This document shows positions 25,589-34,654 of a stretch of 64,000 nucleotides of DNA, one piece after another. Location: positions 62,001 through 126,000 of the forward strand of contig JACDOC010000007.1 in NCBI GenBank assembly GCA_017656295.1. Direction: 5' to 3'. Under the pieces are notes generated by a model that had not been told where the DNA came from, searched no databases, and saw only the letters and a program-made list of their open reading frames with translations. Source of the stretch: Bacillus sp. (in: firmicutes) (GTDB lineage: Bacteria; Bacillota; Bacilli; Bacillales; JACDOC01). The position numbers were made by a program, and so were the translations under genes. The first letter of the stretch is position 1, and each line of letters starts with the position of its first letter.

Positions 25589-27241
25589 GTGAAGAATAAA
25601 TTTTTAACCAAAGTCCATCCACATGATGCCAAGTTAGCCTTAGCTCACCTACATGTTGCCTTCGTCGCCTTGGCACTCGGTGGATTAGCTGGATTACTAC
25701 AAGTACTCGTCCGTTCAGGAAAATTTGTTCTTCCTGCTGGGATTGGATATTATCAAGTGTTAACGGTTCATGGAGTTTTGCTTGGTCTTGTTCTTACTAC
25801 TTTCTTTATTATGGGTTTTCAATTAGCAGCCGTAAGTCGAACTTCGGGCCCGCTTTCAACCAAATCTCGACTCGTTGGTTGGCTTGGTTTTTGGCTCATG
25901 ACCATTGGTACAGTGATCGCCGGTACCATGATTTTGTTAAATGAAGCGACTGTATTATATACGTTTTACGCTCCCCTTCAAGCGCACTTTTTATTTTACT
26001 TTGGATTAACGCTTGTCATTGTCGGAAGCTGGCTCGGAGGTGGTGCACAAATCGCCACATATGTTCGTTGGAAAAAAGAACATCCTGGCGAAACAAGCCC
26101 GTTATTAAGCTTTATGGTCGTTGTAAACAATTTATTATGGATTGTTGCCACATTAGGTGTAGCAGGTACAGTATTGTTCCAATTGATTCCTTGGTCTTTA
26201 GGGTGGGTAGAACGTGTCGATGTTCTTATTAGTCGTACATTATTCTGGTATTTTGGTCACCCGCTCGTTTATTTCTGGTTATTGCCGGCCTACATGGCAT
26301 GGTACGTGATCGTTCCAAAAATCATTGGCGGAAAAATTTTCTCAGATTCACTAGCACGACTTTCATTCATTTTATTTTTACTCTTTTCAATTCCTGTTGG
26401 CTTCCATCACCAACTCGTTGAACCGGGAATTGATTCGTTTTGGAAGTATTTACAAGTCGTTCTTACATTTATGGTAACTGTTCCATCGTTAATGACCGCA
26501 TTTTCACTTTTTGCTACATTCGAAATGTATGGACGTGCAAAAGGTGCAACAGGACTTTTCGGATGGTTCAAAAAACTCCCATGGCATGATGCTCGCTTTA
26601 CCGTTCCATTTATCGGTATGGTCGCCTTTATTCCTGGTGGAGCTGGCGGAATTATTAATGCCTCTAACCAAATGAACCAAGTCGTGCATAATACGATTTG
26701 GGTAACAGGTCACTTCCACTTAACGGTGGCATCGGCCGTTGTGTTAACGTTCTTTGGTATCTCGTATTGGTTAGTGCCGCATTTAACAGGACGCAAATTG
26801 TCAAAAGCAATGAATAAGTTAGCTATTTTCCAAGGAATTGTCTGGGCTGTAGGAATGTCGATTATGTCCGGTTCGATGCATTTAGCCGGACTATTGGGAG
26901 CGCCACGTCGTTCTGCATTCTCAACCTATGGTGATGCACAGCAAGCACTAGACTGGATCCCTTATCAAATTGCACAAGCGGTGGGTGGATCTATTCTATT
27001 CTTAGGAATTGTTCTTGCCCTCATTATTTACGTAAACTTAGCGTTTTTTGCTCCAAAAGGTGAAGAAGAGTTCCCTGTTGGAGAGGTGGCGGATGCGGCT
27101 GAACGCCCTCCTCTTGTCCTAGAAAATTGGAAGCTTTGGTTAACCGTTTTGGCTGCACTTATCTTGATTGCTTATTCGGTACCATTTATGGATATGCTCC
27201 AAGACGGACCTCCTGGCTCGAAAGGATATAAATTCTGGTAA
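25589..27241 (+). CDS. cbaA: ba3-type cytochrome c oxidase subunit I
   Basis: A 550-residue membrane protein with about 13 helices, from GTG at 25589. It reduces O2 to water at a heme a3/o3-CuB centre and pumps protons. Heme/CuB ligands are visible: LTVHGVLLG (His), YFGHPLVYFWLLPAY (CuB His and Tyr crosslink region), FHHQLVEPG (paired CuB His) and WVTGHFHLTVASA (heme His pair). The sequence is of the B-type (ba3, low-oxygen) heme-copper oxidase class, as in B. stearothermophilus b(o/a)3. A hairpin terminator follows. Confidence 0.94.
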   Translation: MKNKFLTKVHPHDAKLALAHLHVAFVALALGGLAGLLQVLVRSGKFVLPAGIGYYQVLTVHGVLLGLVLTTFFIMGFQLAAVSRTSGPLSTKSRLVGWLGFWLMTIGTVIAGTMILLNEATVLYTFYAPLQAHFLFYFGLTLVIVGSWLGGGAQIATYVRWKKEHPGETSPLLSFMVVVNNLLWIVATLGVAGTVLFQLIPWSLGWVERVDVLISRTLFWYFGHPLVYFWLLPAYMAWYVIVPKIIGGKIFSDSLARLSFILFLLFSIPVGFHHQLVEPGIDSFWKYLQVVLTFMVTVPSLMTAFSLFATFEMYGRAKGATGLFGWFKKLPWHDARFTVPFIGMVAFIPGGAGGIINASNQMNQVVHNTIWVTGHFHLTVASAVVLTFFGISYWLVPHLTGRKLSKAMNKLAIFQGIVWAVGMSIMSGSMHLAGLLGAPRRSAFSTYGDAQQALDWIPYQIAQAVGGSILFLGIVLALIIYVNLAFFAPKGEEEFPVGEVADAAERPPLVLENWKLWLTVLAALILIAYSVPFMDMLQDGPPGSKGYKFW

Positions 27242-27248
27242 CGAAATG

Positions 27249-27276
27249 AGCAGGAAGCATTTAATAGCTTCCTGCT
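27249..27276. terminator. Terminator between cbaA and the M32 carboxypeptidase
   Basis: AGCAGGAAGC-ATTTAATA-GCTTCCTGCT, followed by TATTTATTG. It lies between convergent genes. Confidence 0.7.
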
Positions 27277-27286
27277 TATTTATTGA

Positions 27287-28816
27287 TCATTTTTCTTGTA
27301 CTTGTTGTAAGCCATACACTTTTGAATATTTGTCTGATAAATAATCAATCAAATATTTCGCATTTAACCCTTCACCAGTTACATCTTTTAAAATTTCTAA
27401 TGGCTTTTTCATTTTTCCGTATTGATGGATATGTTCTGTTAACCAGTTTAAAATTGGTTTTGAATTTCCTTCTGCTAAAAGTTGATCAAATTGAGGTAAA
27501 TCTTTCAACATCGCGTGTTTAAATTGCGCTGCATACATATATCCTAGTGCGTAAGATGGGAAGTACCCAAAACTACCACCTGACCAATGTACATCTTGAA
27601 GAACGCCTTCGGCATCATTTTGCGGACGAATACCTAAATATTGTTCATATTTCGCATTCCAAATCTCTGGTAAATCTTTCGCTTCCAATCCTTCGTTAAA
27701 TAGTCCTTTTTCGATTTCATAACGGATAATGATGTGTAATGGATACGTTAACTCATCCGCTTCAATACGAATAAGCGATGGCTTCGATTCGTTAATGGCT
27801 CGATAAAACTCATCAAGTGACACACCATCAAACTGGTTACCTGCAAACTCTTTTAATAAATCATAGTTATGTTTCCAGAAATAATAGTTTCTTCCGACAA
27901 AATTTTCATAAAAGAGCGATTGACTTTCGTGAATTCCCATCGAAGTACCTGTGCAAATAGGTAATCCGACTAATTCTTTCGAAATATTTTGTTCATACAA
28001 AGCATGTCCACATTCATGAATGGTTCCGAAAAGAGCTGTACGGAAATCATTTTCATCGTATTTTGTTGTGACGCGTACATCTCCTGGATTTAAACCAATC
28101 ATAAACGGGTGAACCGTTTCGTCTAGACGACCAGATTCAAAATCATACCCTAACTGTTCAAGCAGCTTTAAACTTAACGCTCGTTGGCGATCTTTCTGGA
28201 ACTTGTGGTACAAAAAGTCGGTGCGTGGTTGATTGTTTGATTCCGAAATTGCCTTTACTAATGGAATGATTGCATCCCGTAATTCACCGAAAACTTGATC
28301 GAGCGTCCGAACGGTCATTCCTGGTTCATAATGATCAAGCAATGTATCATAGTTCGTTTCTTTTGGTCCCCAATACTGAATAAAACGTTTATTAAATTCG
28401 ACTAATCGTTCTAGATATGGTCTGAATAACTCAAAGTTAGCGGTCGATTTTGCTTCTTCCCATACAGATTCTGCTTTTGATTGAAGAACGACATACTCTT
28501 GAAACTCCTCAGCAGGAATTTTTTTATTCCGTTCATATTCTTCTTTACAATGTTCTAACACTTTCACCGTTGTTCCAAGAAGCTCTTGTTCCTGTCCAGT
28601 TAATTTTGCTAAGTAGGCTGCCATTTCTTCTGAAATTGACATTTTAAATACTTCTGATGATAAAGTACCGATTACTTCCGAGCGCTGCTCTATTCCTTTT
28701 TTAGGCGCTCCTGTCCGCATGTCCCAATACATGACACTGATTGCTTCGGAGTATGCCATCATTTTTTTGACATAGGATAAAAACTCTTTTTCTAAGTCTT
28801 TTATTATTTGAGACAC
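27287..28816 (-). CDS. ypwA: Carboxypeptidase Taq, M32 metallopeptidase (YpwA)
   Basis: A 509-residue soluble M32 carboxypeptidase that removes C-terminal residues from peptides. The zinc motif is HECGH in TIHECGHALYEQ, with the downstream Glu in GIHESQSLFYEN. The start is GTG at 28816, six bases after GGGAGGG; ATG readings further upstream lack proper spacing. It is leftward and converges on the oxidase operon. B. subtilis ypwA holds the equivalent place in the map. Confidence 0.93.
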   Translation of the reverse strand: MSQIIKDLEKEFLSYVKKMMAYSEAISVMYWDMRTGAPKKGIEQRSEVIGTLSSEVFKMSISEEMAAYLAKLTGQEQELLGTTVKVLEHCKEEYERNKKIPAEEFQEYVVLQSKAESVWEEAKSTANFELFRPYLERLVEFNKRFIQYWGPKETNYDTLLDHYEPGMTVRTLDQVFGELRDAIIPLVKAISESNNQPRTDFLYHKFQKDRQRALSLKLLEQLGYDFESGRLDETVHPFMIGLNPGDVRVTTKYDENDFRTALFGTIHECGHALYEQNISKELVGLPICTGTSMGIHESQSLFYENFVGRNYYFWKHNYDLLKEFAGNQFDGVSLDEFYRAINESKPSLIRIEADELTYPLHIIIRYEIEKGLFNEGLEAKDLPEIWNAKYEQYLGIRPQNDAEGVLQDVHWSGGSFGYFPSYALGYMYAAQFKHAMLKDLPQFDQLLAEGNSKPILNWLTEHIHQYGKMKKPLEILKDVTGEGLNAKYLIDYLSDKYSKVYGLQQVQEK

Positions 28817-28880
28817 AAGCATCCCTCCCACTTGAAATCTTCTCCATTTTATCATATTTTTCAGAATAAAATAACAAAAA

Positions 28881-28905
28881 ATGCTTAGGAAATACTCCTA
28901 AGCAT
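28881..28905 (-). terminator. Terminator overlapping the ypvA stop
   Basis: ATGCTTAGGA-AATAC-TCCTAAGCAT, followed on the minus strand by TTTTTTGTTATTTT. Confidence 0.8.
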
Positions 28906-30832
28906 GATGGTGAATAATCGGATCCACAGGAAAAATACGCTTTAACTTTTCAAAATAATCATTATACTCTTCTTTTGATATGAAAAGGTGGATATCTCCC
29001 TTATCTTGGCTAGTTCGTATAAGACGACCCATTCCTTGCCGTAATCGTAGCAACATGTACGGTAGATCGACTTCTTCAAACGGATTCGTACTATGTTTTC
29101 GTTTTGCCTCAAATACAGGATCGTTTGGCGGGAATGGCAGGGACATAATCATGACGTTCGATAAGGATTCACCAGGTACATCAAGTCCTTCCCATAAGTG
29201 ATACGAACATAAAACGGTGTTCACATTCGATTGGAATTCTTCAACTAATTTACTTATTTCCTGATCTCCTTCATACAGCACCGGGTACGTAAGGGTATTG
29301 GACTGTTCATTCCACTTTCGAAAACGATTCATTTCTTCTTTGGAACGGAATAGGATTAACGTTCTCCCTTGCCATTTTTCAATCTGATTAGCCGTGTAGT
29401 CATATTGAAGGTTATTAAGATCTTCAACGATCACGTGAAGATTCATTTGCTCCTCATAATCAAACGGAGAAGATACAGAAAAGGTCAAAGCATCATCTAT
29501 TCCTAAGCTGTTCATGATATAGGAAAAATCTTTATTTTGTGATAAGGTCGCAGATGAAAAAATGAAAGGTATACGTTGAGAAAACACTTCCTCACGTAAA
29601 ATTTCTTGGACGAGCCGTGGCATAATGACTAAAGACGACTCTCCATTCGATTCTTCAAACCAAACGATTCCGTCTTGCTTTTGACAAAATAAGGTTAAGG
29701 AATACAATGCTTGTTCTAAATATTCTTCAACTACTTTTAAATCGTATTCGTTTATAACATACATCTCCGCATCAAAGACCAATTCGTCTAGCAATTGTTC
29801 GATGCCTGTTTTTAGCCGTAACCCTTGTTGTACTAGTTCTTCTGATAAAATGATTTGTTGCCGCTCCGTACCTTCGATTGGCTTTGCCTGTTTCTTTAAT
29901 CGTGAAAAAAACTCATCGTTTAACTGGAGGATATGCTCAATGATCATCAACGTTTCTTCACGCACATCGTTGGCCATTAGTTGTGATAATAATTGTTCAA
30001 AAGTCGATGTCGTCACTTTATACGTCAACGCTTTTTGACAAGCGAATTCGAGCAAATGGCCTTCATCAAAGACAACACAGCTAGCCTCAGGAAGTAAAGG
30101 TAACTGGCCTTCTCTTTTTCTAGCGTCTTTTGTCCAAATATGTTCCATATAAAAATCGTGGGAGCAGACAATTAAATCAGCCGCTTTTCTGTAATACTCC
30201 CGATGCAAACTTTGACCACAACGATGACGTAAATCACAAGAGAAACAATCTTGCAGCGAATCCCAATTTATTTGTTTCCATTGCTCGTCGGTTAAGTGGG
30301 GATAATCGGTCCGGTCCCCATATTGATAAAACGATAGCATGGATCCTCGATCATATACAAATTCAGGTAATTGATCATATACTTGTAGAATCGCTTCATC
30401 TTCCGTCCGCTCAATGGTTTGCTCTAACTTTTTTACGCATAAATATTGATTCCTTGATTTTGCTAATCGAACATCCACTTGCATGTTTAACGCTCGCTCG
30501 ATTTTTCGAATGTCCCCTTCTTTTTTAACAAGTTGTTCAATTAACGTTTCATCCGCACAAGCAATAATAGCAGGCTTTCCTGTATAACGGGCGTAGCAAA
30601 TGGCATACAACAAGTAAACAATCGTTTTTCCTGTTCCAACACCTGCTTCGGCTAAGATTACTTTCTTTTCTTTAAACGCCTTTTCAAGTTGAAACGCCAT
30701 ATATATTTGTTCATCACGGATTTCAAAACCTTGCTCTGGTAAATATTCATAAAAAACATCGCCTATCCACTCGGACAGTTTTTCATAAAAAGACTCATTT
30801 TTCGATATTGGAAATGGTAATGATTGTGCCAT
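28898..30832 (-). CDS. ypvA: ATP-dependent DNA helicase YpvA (DinG/XPD family)
   Basis: A 644-residue SF2 helicase. Walker A is AEAGVGTGKTIVYLL, Walker B is VVFDEGHLLEFA, and four cysteines (C in YLCVKK, CFSC, RCGQ and VCSH) can ligate an XPD-type 4Fe-4S cluster. Motif VI is MGRLIRTSQDKG. It has no exonuclease domain, unlike the DinG paralogue at 51648. The start at 30832 follows GGAGGGTACA. Its role is likely 5'-3' unwinding during repair or R-loop removal, from the family. Confidence 0.9.
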   Translation of the reverse strand: MAQSLPFPISKNESFYEKLSEWIGDVFYEYLPEQGFEIRDEQIYMAFQLEKAFKEKKVILAEAGVGTGKTIVYLLYAICYARYTGKPAIIACADETLIEQLVKKEGDIRKIERALNMQVDVRLAKSRNQYLCVKKLEQTIERTEDEAILQVYDQLPEFVYDRGSMLSFYQYGDRTDYPHLTDEQWKQINWDSLQDCFSCDLRHRCGQSLHREYYRKAADLIVCSHDFYMEHIWTKDARKREGQLPLLPEASCVVFDEGHLLEFACQKALTYKVTTSTFEQLLSQLMANDVREETLMIIEHILQLNDEFFSRLKKQAKPIEGTERQQIILSEELVQQGLRLKTGIEQLLDELVFDAEMYVINEYDLKVVEEYLEQALYSLTLFCQKQDGIVWFEESNGESSLVIMPRLVQEILREEVFSQRIPFIFSSATLSQNKDFSYIMNSLGIDDALTFSVSSPFDYEEQMNLHVIVEDLNNLQYDYTANQIEKWQGRTLILFRSKEEMNRFRKWNEQSNTLTYPVLYEGDQEISKLVEEFQSNVNTVLCSYHLWEGLDVPGESLSNVMIMSLPFPPNDPVFEAKRKHSTNPFEEVDLPYMLLRLRQGMGRLIRTSQDKGDIHLFISKEEYNDYFEKLKRIFPVDPIIHHHA

Positions 30833-30884
30833 TGTACCCTCCATATGCATTTGATTTATAGTCTTGGATAAAAGCAAAAAAACA

Positions 30885-30908
30885 ACGTATGGACTACGGT
30901 CCTTACGT
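30885..30908 (-). terminator. Terminator after the rlmL-like gene
   Basis: ACGTA-T-GGAC-TACG-GTCC-T-TACGT (9 paired bases around one mismatch), followed on the minus strand by TGTTTTTTTG; TCATTTTT follows on the plus strand. Confidence 0.65.
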
Positions 30909-30951
30909 CATTTTTCTTAGCAATCATTAGGGAATGGGAAACATCCAGCCC

Positions 30952-32094
30952 CTACTTGTTTAATTGGGGCGGTTTTTCTCCCCAATATTGATAGTAATCA
31001 GTTTTAATAAATCCATTAAACAACTTTCGTTTTTTCGTTGCTTTTTTGCCATAAAAAAGTTCAAAATTTTCGTGTGCAGTCAAAAAATATTTAGACCAAG
31101 TCGGATACCGTTCAAACGTTTTTCCCATGTCCCGGTACATCAATTCCACTTCTTTTCGCTCTCCTAAACGCTCGCCATAAGGGGGGTTTCCTACAACTAC
31201 GCCGTAGTCTTCTTTCGTATGGAAGTCTTTTACTTGCATTTGCTTAAACGTGATTATATCCCCTAATCCAGCTTCTAAAGCATTGTCCTTCGCAATGTTG
31301 ACCATCCGATGATCAATATCTGTGCCCATAATCGTTAATGGTTGGTCATAATTCGCTAAATCTTCCGCTTCTATGCGAGCCTCTTCCCAAATTTTTGGAT
31401 TCATCCACTCCCATGTTTCGGAAATAAAATCCCGGTTAAAACCTGGTGCAATATTTTGACCGATGAGCGCAGCCTCGATTGGAATCGTGCCTGAACCACA
31501 AAACGGATCGACAAAAGGTCGCTCAGGAGTCCAATTCGTTAATAACACAAGGGCAGCCGCTAACGTTTCTTTTAACGGGGCCTCTCCTTGTCCCACCCGA
31601 TATCCACGTTTATGTAACCCAGAACCGCTCGTATCAATCGTTAATGTGGCGATATCTTTATGTAAAGCCACTTCAATTTTATATAAAGCACCCGTTTCTT
31701 CCAACCAAGCTTGTCGTTTGTAATGTTTCTTTAGACGTTCTACAATGGCTTTTTTGACGATTGCTTGACAGTCCGAAACGCTAAACAATTGAGATTTGAC
31801 AGATTTTCCTTGAACTGGAAAGTTGGCGTCTACTGGTAAGTAGTCTTCCCAATTTAATGCTTTCGTTCCTTCAAATAATTCCTCAAACGTACGAGCAGGA
31901 AATTCTCCGACGATAATTTTTACACGATCTGCTGTACGAAGCCAAAGGTTACTGCGAGCTATCGCTTGTTGGTCCCCTTTAAAAATCACTTTTCCGTTTT
32001 CTACTTGGCATTCATAACCTAATAAACGAACTTCTTTAGCAACAATGGATTCTATTCCCATTGCTGCAGTCGCTACTAATGTATATTCCTTCAT
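30952..32094 (-). CDS. ypsC: 23S rRNA guanine-N2 methyltransferase, THUMP domain (YpsC/RlmL-type)
   Basis: A 380-residue RNA methyltransferase. An N-terminal ferredoxin-like/THUMP region (residues 1-160) binds RNA. The catalytic domain has the SAM loop DPFCGSGTIPIEAALIG and the target-base motif VVGNPPYGERLG. It corresponds to the N-terminal half (RlmL part) of the larger E. coli RlmKL, and lacks the RlmK part. AAAGGGTGGAATT precedes the ATG. Its neighbours rnpB and gpsB are conserved. Confidence 0.9.
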   Translation of the reverse strand: MKEYTLVATAAMGIESIVAKEVRLLGYECQVENGKVIFKGDQQAIARSNLWLRTADRVKIIVGEFPARTFEELFEGTKALNWEDYLPVDANFPVQGKSVKSQLFSVSDCQAIVKKAIVERLKKHYKRQAWLEETGALYKIEVALHKDIATLTIDTSGSGLHKRGYRVGQGEAPLKETLAAALVLLTNWTPERPFVDPFCGSGTIPIEAALIGQNIAPGFNRDFISETWEWMNPKIWEEARIEAEDLANYDQPLTIMGTDIDHRMVNIAKDNALEAGLGDIITFKQMQVKDFHTKEDYGVVVGNPPYGERLGERKEVELMYRDMGKTFERYPTWSKYFLTAHENFELFYGKKATKKRKLFNGFIKTDYYQYWGEKPPQLNK

Positions 32095-32169
32095 AATTCC
32101 ACCCTTTATTTTCTATCATTGCATTTATGCTAAAAAAATCGACATTAGTTCCAAAAAACGTAAAGTCTT

Positions 32170-32443
32170 TTAAAATAGGCTCTACCCTAAAATAACTGTG
32201 GATAACTTTTACTGTTATTTCATTCATCGGTGTGCCAATGGCAATTGGCATGAATGTCTGTAATGCATACTGTTGATATGTATACATTACGCTTGTGGCG
32301 GACGCTTTCCGCGGGCAAGGTGCAAGCCGCTTCCCTCGCTACGCTCAAGTAAGGGTCTTGCGGCTTCTTGTTCCTGCTGGAGTCGCCGCCGTGTAAATAA
32401 CTTGCTAAAAATCAACAATGACATATAACATAGCCTATAAATA
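32170..32443. repeat. MITE-like repeat, copy 3 (long form, 258 bp, inverted orientation) with DnaA-box sequence
   Basis: The element spans 32178-32435, reversed relative to the other copies. Besides the shared 185-bp body it has about 70 extra bases at one end, containing a CCAATTGCCATTGG palindrome and TGTGGATAA (32197-32205), the complement of the DnaA-box consensus TTATCCACA. Flanks TTAAAATA and TATAAATA match at 6 of 8 positions. It fills most of the gap between the rlmL-like gene and the rnpB terminator; I see no gene from 32095 to 32591. Confidence 0.87.
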
Positions 32444-32550
32444 AAAACCATGCATTTGAATATTTGATTCCTTAATATTCGAACCAATAATAAAACGTCT
32501 TCATACACAGTATGAACTTCTATCGCTTTTTTATAAATATGTATGATAAA

Positions 32551-32575
32551 AGCTCTCCTTTAATAAAGGAGAGCT
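32551..32575 (-). terminator. Terminator of rnpB
   Basis: AGCTCTCCTTTA-TTA-AAGGAGAGCT, followed on the minus strand by TTTTATC. It lies about 17 bp past the RNA 3' end. Confidence 0.8.
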
Positions 32576-32591
32576 AATTCTTAAACAATGT

Positions 32592-33018
32592 GTCGATTAA
32601 TAACGTTCTATAAGCCATGTTCTGTACCTTCGTACTGCAAACGACTATACATCTCGTACTCCGGCGGTAATCATCTATCTACAGATAAGGATCACCTTAC
32701 CTGTCCTTCTCCTCGTTCATTTCCTCAGAGAAGGTGCCCCTACCATCATTTGGGTTTCTCGCTCGTGGGGTTTACCGCGTTCCACCCTTGCGATTTCTCA
32801 CAAGGCTACGTCACTGTGGCACTTTCAAGGTACTTATACCATATCCAAATGGACTTAGGTATGTTCCCTGCCGTCAGTCCAGTCGAAACCAGACTGCCCT
32901 AGCTTATGGATTCGCTAGGCACGATCACTACGGGCATCTCAGCACCGTGCGAGCATGGACTTTCCTCTACAAGGCGCATACGCTCCTTGCAGCGATTACC
33001 CGAACGTTATTAATCGTG
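32592..33018 (-). ncRNA. rnpB: RNase P RNA, Bacillus type (class B)
   Basis: About 420 nt. The minus strand contains the conserved blocks GAGGAAAGTCCATGCTCGC, CGGTGCTGAGATGCCCGTAG, GACGGCAGGGAACATACC, GTGGAACGCGGTAAACCCC and AGATAGATGATTGCCGCC, all in the order seen in B. subtilis rnpB. The P1 stem closes the ends: GATTAATAACGTTC at the 5' end pairs perfectly with GAACGTTATTAATC at the 3' end. The RNA is the catalytic part of RNase P and trims tRNA 5' leaders. It sits between gpsB and the rlmL-like gene, as in B. subtilis. Exact ends are estimated. Confidence 0.97.
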
Positions 33019-33031
33019 TGTCCAAGAGTTC

Positions 33032-33060
33032 ATTATATATGGAAATATGTAATTATGCAA
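33032..33060 (-). promoter_or_regulatory. SigA promoter of rnpB
   Basis: On the minus strand TTGCAT, 17 bp, TATAAT. The predicted start, near 33025, is about 8-10 nt before the first P1 base. Confidence 0.8.
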
Positions 33061-33072
33061 CGAAAAATTATA

Positions 33073-33372
33073 TCAATCAAACAATTTATTTCCAAATACA
33101 TGTTTTTCTAAATTGGATAAACGCTTCAAGATATCAAAATTAGTCGTTCCTACTCCATTAGAAGGTTGTCGTTTCATTGCTTCATCTAGTTGTTTCTTTA
33201 AACGTAAATTTTCCTGTTGCAATTCTTCAATGATTTGGTGAAACGTTTCATAATCCTTAATAATAATATCTAAATATTTGTCTACTTCGTCTTGATTATA
33301 GCCTCGAAAACTTGTTTTAAAATCTTTCTCTAAGATATCTTTAGCTGATAACTTTATTTTATCAGAAAGCAC
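33073..33372 (-). CDS. gpsB: Cell-division regulator GpsB
   Basis: A 99-residue DivIVA-like coiled-coil protein that shuttles the class A penicillin-binding protein PonA (PBP1) between septum and side wall. The N-terminal membrane-binding domain ([20 protein letters not shown]) and the C-terminal trimerisation segment ([17 protein letters not shown]) match B. subtilis GpsB. The start is GTG at 33372 (MLSDKIKLS), six bases after AAGGTGGTG; longer readings do not fit the family. Its client ponA is also in this window. Confidence 0.94.
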   Translation of the reverse strand: MLSDKIKLSAKDILEKDFKTSFRGYNQDEVDKYLDIIIKDYETFHQIIEELQQENLRLKKQLDEAMKRQPSNGVGTTNFDILKRLSNLEKHVFGNKLFD

Positions 33373-33456
33373 GGAAGACACCACCTTCAATTCACACAAC
33401 ATCATTTATATTCTTTCAAATATCAGTACGTTTGTCAATTTTTTATCCGATCAGTC

Positions 33457-34008
33457 TTATTCAATCCGTATTTCCTCTTCAACGATGGATTGTAAGTCAT
33501 ACATCGTTACAAATCGTAAATCGTAAGGATGGGTTTGTTGATACTTTTTAGCTAAATCGTAAAAGTATTTCGGACTACCTTCTCTTTCTTCATCATACAC
33601 AATGATTGCTCCATCGCTTTTTTTTAGAAAAAATACATTTCGGTTAAAAAATTGCTTTGGGCTTTGATACTCTTCTTTCGATAAAGATTCTACATAATCG
33701 GCTTGAGAAAGGATCATTTCATAATATTCTCGATTTTGTTCATTCCAAAATCTTTCTTGATTTAAAAAAGGAGTTATCACTGCTAACTTTAAATGCGGAT
33801 AGTCCAGTTGAAGATCGAAAACGACCTCAGCCGCCCATAATTCCACTCCTATTGTACCACTAATCATAACCCACTCTAATCCATCATCGAGAAATGCCTG
33901 TAATTCTCTTTGAATTGCTTTTTTTATGTACGGAATTGCTTGATGGGACTGATTGTATATGCCTAATTCAAATGATTTATAACCCGTTACAACAACGACT
34001 TTAGACAC
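33457..34008 (-). CDS. ypsA: YpsA, SLOG-superfamily protein (DUF1273)
   Basis: A 183-residue protein of the DUF1273/YpsA family with a Rossmann-like SLOG fold (VVVVTGYKSFELGIY start; WVMISGTIGVELWAAEV; GAIIVYDEEREGSPKYF). SLOG proteins bind nucleotide-derived ligands. YpsA affects cell division in Gram-positive bacteria, and gpsB next door agrees with that. The start is GTG at 34008 with AAGGTGAG upstream. Confidence 0.9.
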   Translation of the reverse strand: MSKVVVVTGYKSFELGIYNQSHQAIPYIKKAIQRELQAFLDDGLEWVMISGTIGVELWAAEVVFDLQLDYPHLKLAVITPFLNQERFWNEQNREYYEMILSQADYVESLSKEEYQSPKQFFNRNVFFLKKSDGAIIVYDEEREGSPKYFYDLAKKYQQTHPYDLRFVTMYDLQSIVEEEIRIE

Positions 34009-34090
34009 GTAAACTCACCTTCAAAAATAAAAATACAAGTTTCTCAAGATTCCATTGTAACATGTGATGCTTTCTTTACATACATTTATA

Positions 34091-34125
34091 AAGAAAAACA
34101 AGGGAAAATCCCTTGTTTTTCTTAG
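34091..34125. terminator. Bidirectional terminator downstream of cotD
   Basis: AAGAAAAACAAGGGA-AAAT-CCCTTGTTTTTCTT stem; T-rich on both strands. Confidence 0.8.
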
Positions 34126-34127
34126 AC

Positions 34128-34358
34128 TTAGCGAAATGGTGGCCATTGCGGCCCACAATTAAAATGTTGATGCGATGCTTCATTAACAACCGATTGTGTC
34201 TGCGGAAAATAATGCTGATGTTGGTACATATGATGGTTGACAGTTGTCGTATGAGTCGGATGAATGTGAGGTACAACGTAATTACAACAGTTGTGGTTAA
34301 CACAACATTTCGTTGGATGAACAATAGCTGGTAACACATGGCTAGGGTTACAATACAT
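34128..34358 (-). CDS. cotD: Spore coat protein CotD
   Basis: A 76-residue His- and Cys-rich inner coat protein (MYCNPSHVLPAIVHPTKCC at its start). The segments VVPHIHPTHTTTVNHH and HYFPQT align with B. subtilis CotD (IVPHIHPQHTTNVNHQ). AAAGGAG lies 10 bases before the ATG and a SigK-type promoter lies upstream. It follows ypsA's neighbourhood as in B. subtilis. Confidence 0.9.
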   Translation of the reverse strand: MYCNPSHVLPAIVHPTKCCVNHNCCNYVVPHIHPTHTTTVNHHMYQHQHYFPQTQSVVNEASHQHFNCGPQWPPFR

Positions 34359-34397
34359 CCTATCAAGTCTCCTTTCATCAAAATCTGGTTTACACTA

Positions 34398-34425
34398 TAA
34401 CCTATGAATAGAAAGGAGAACATGT
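34398..34425 (-). promoter_or_regulatory. Probable SigK promoter of cotD
   Basis: On the minus strand AC, 17 bp, CATAGGTTA, which fits the SigK pattern AC-N(15-17)-CATANNNTA. The leader would be about 33 nt. Late mother-cell expression is expected for a coat gene. Confidence 0.55.
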
Positions 34426-34444
34426 ACTAATGAAACTACCTATT

Positions 34445-34546
34445 TTATAAGAAGGTATACAAACTTTCTTTCAAGTTCGATAAAATGATGGCTGTTAAAC
34501 AGACAAAAACAAAAAATAAAATGAGCAACGTACGTGATACCGACAT
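34445..34546 (-). CDS. Putative 33-residue single-span membrane peptide
   Basis: Read by hand as MSVSRTLLILFFVFVCLTAI followed by ILSNLKESLYTFL. Residues 6-23 form a hydrophobic helix with a short polar tail. GAGGGAG is five bases before the ATG; an in-frame ATG seven codons earlier is an alternative. It lies between mrfB and cotD. No family recognised. The site and composition make it plausible but unproven. Confidence 0.5.
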   Translation of the reverse strand: MSVSRTLLILFFVFVCLTAIILSNLKESLYTFL

Positions 34547-34654
34547 GAATACTCCCTCATTCTTCATTTTTTCACTCCAATACCGTATTGTACAACTTCC
34601 GTGAGGGAACGACAACTAACAAATATTAATTCCTTACTAATTTTCTGAATGGTA

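Noticed and set aside
32287-32508. 73-codon minus-strand ORF
   Set aside because: It runs through repeat copy 3; the same GC-rich core gives unrelated open frames in the other copies.
32588-33143. Plus-strand ORFs of 62-125 codons
   Set aside because: They lie in the RNase P RNA gene on the other strand, which is identified by long conserved blocks and a perfect P1 stem.
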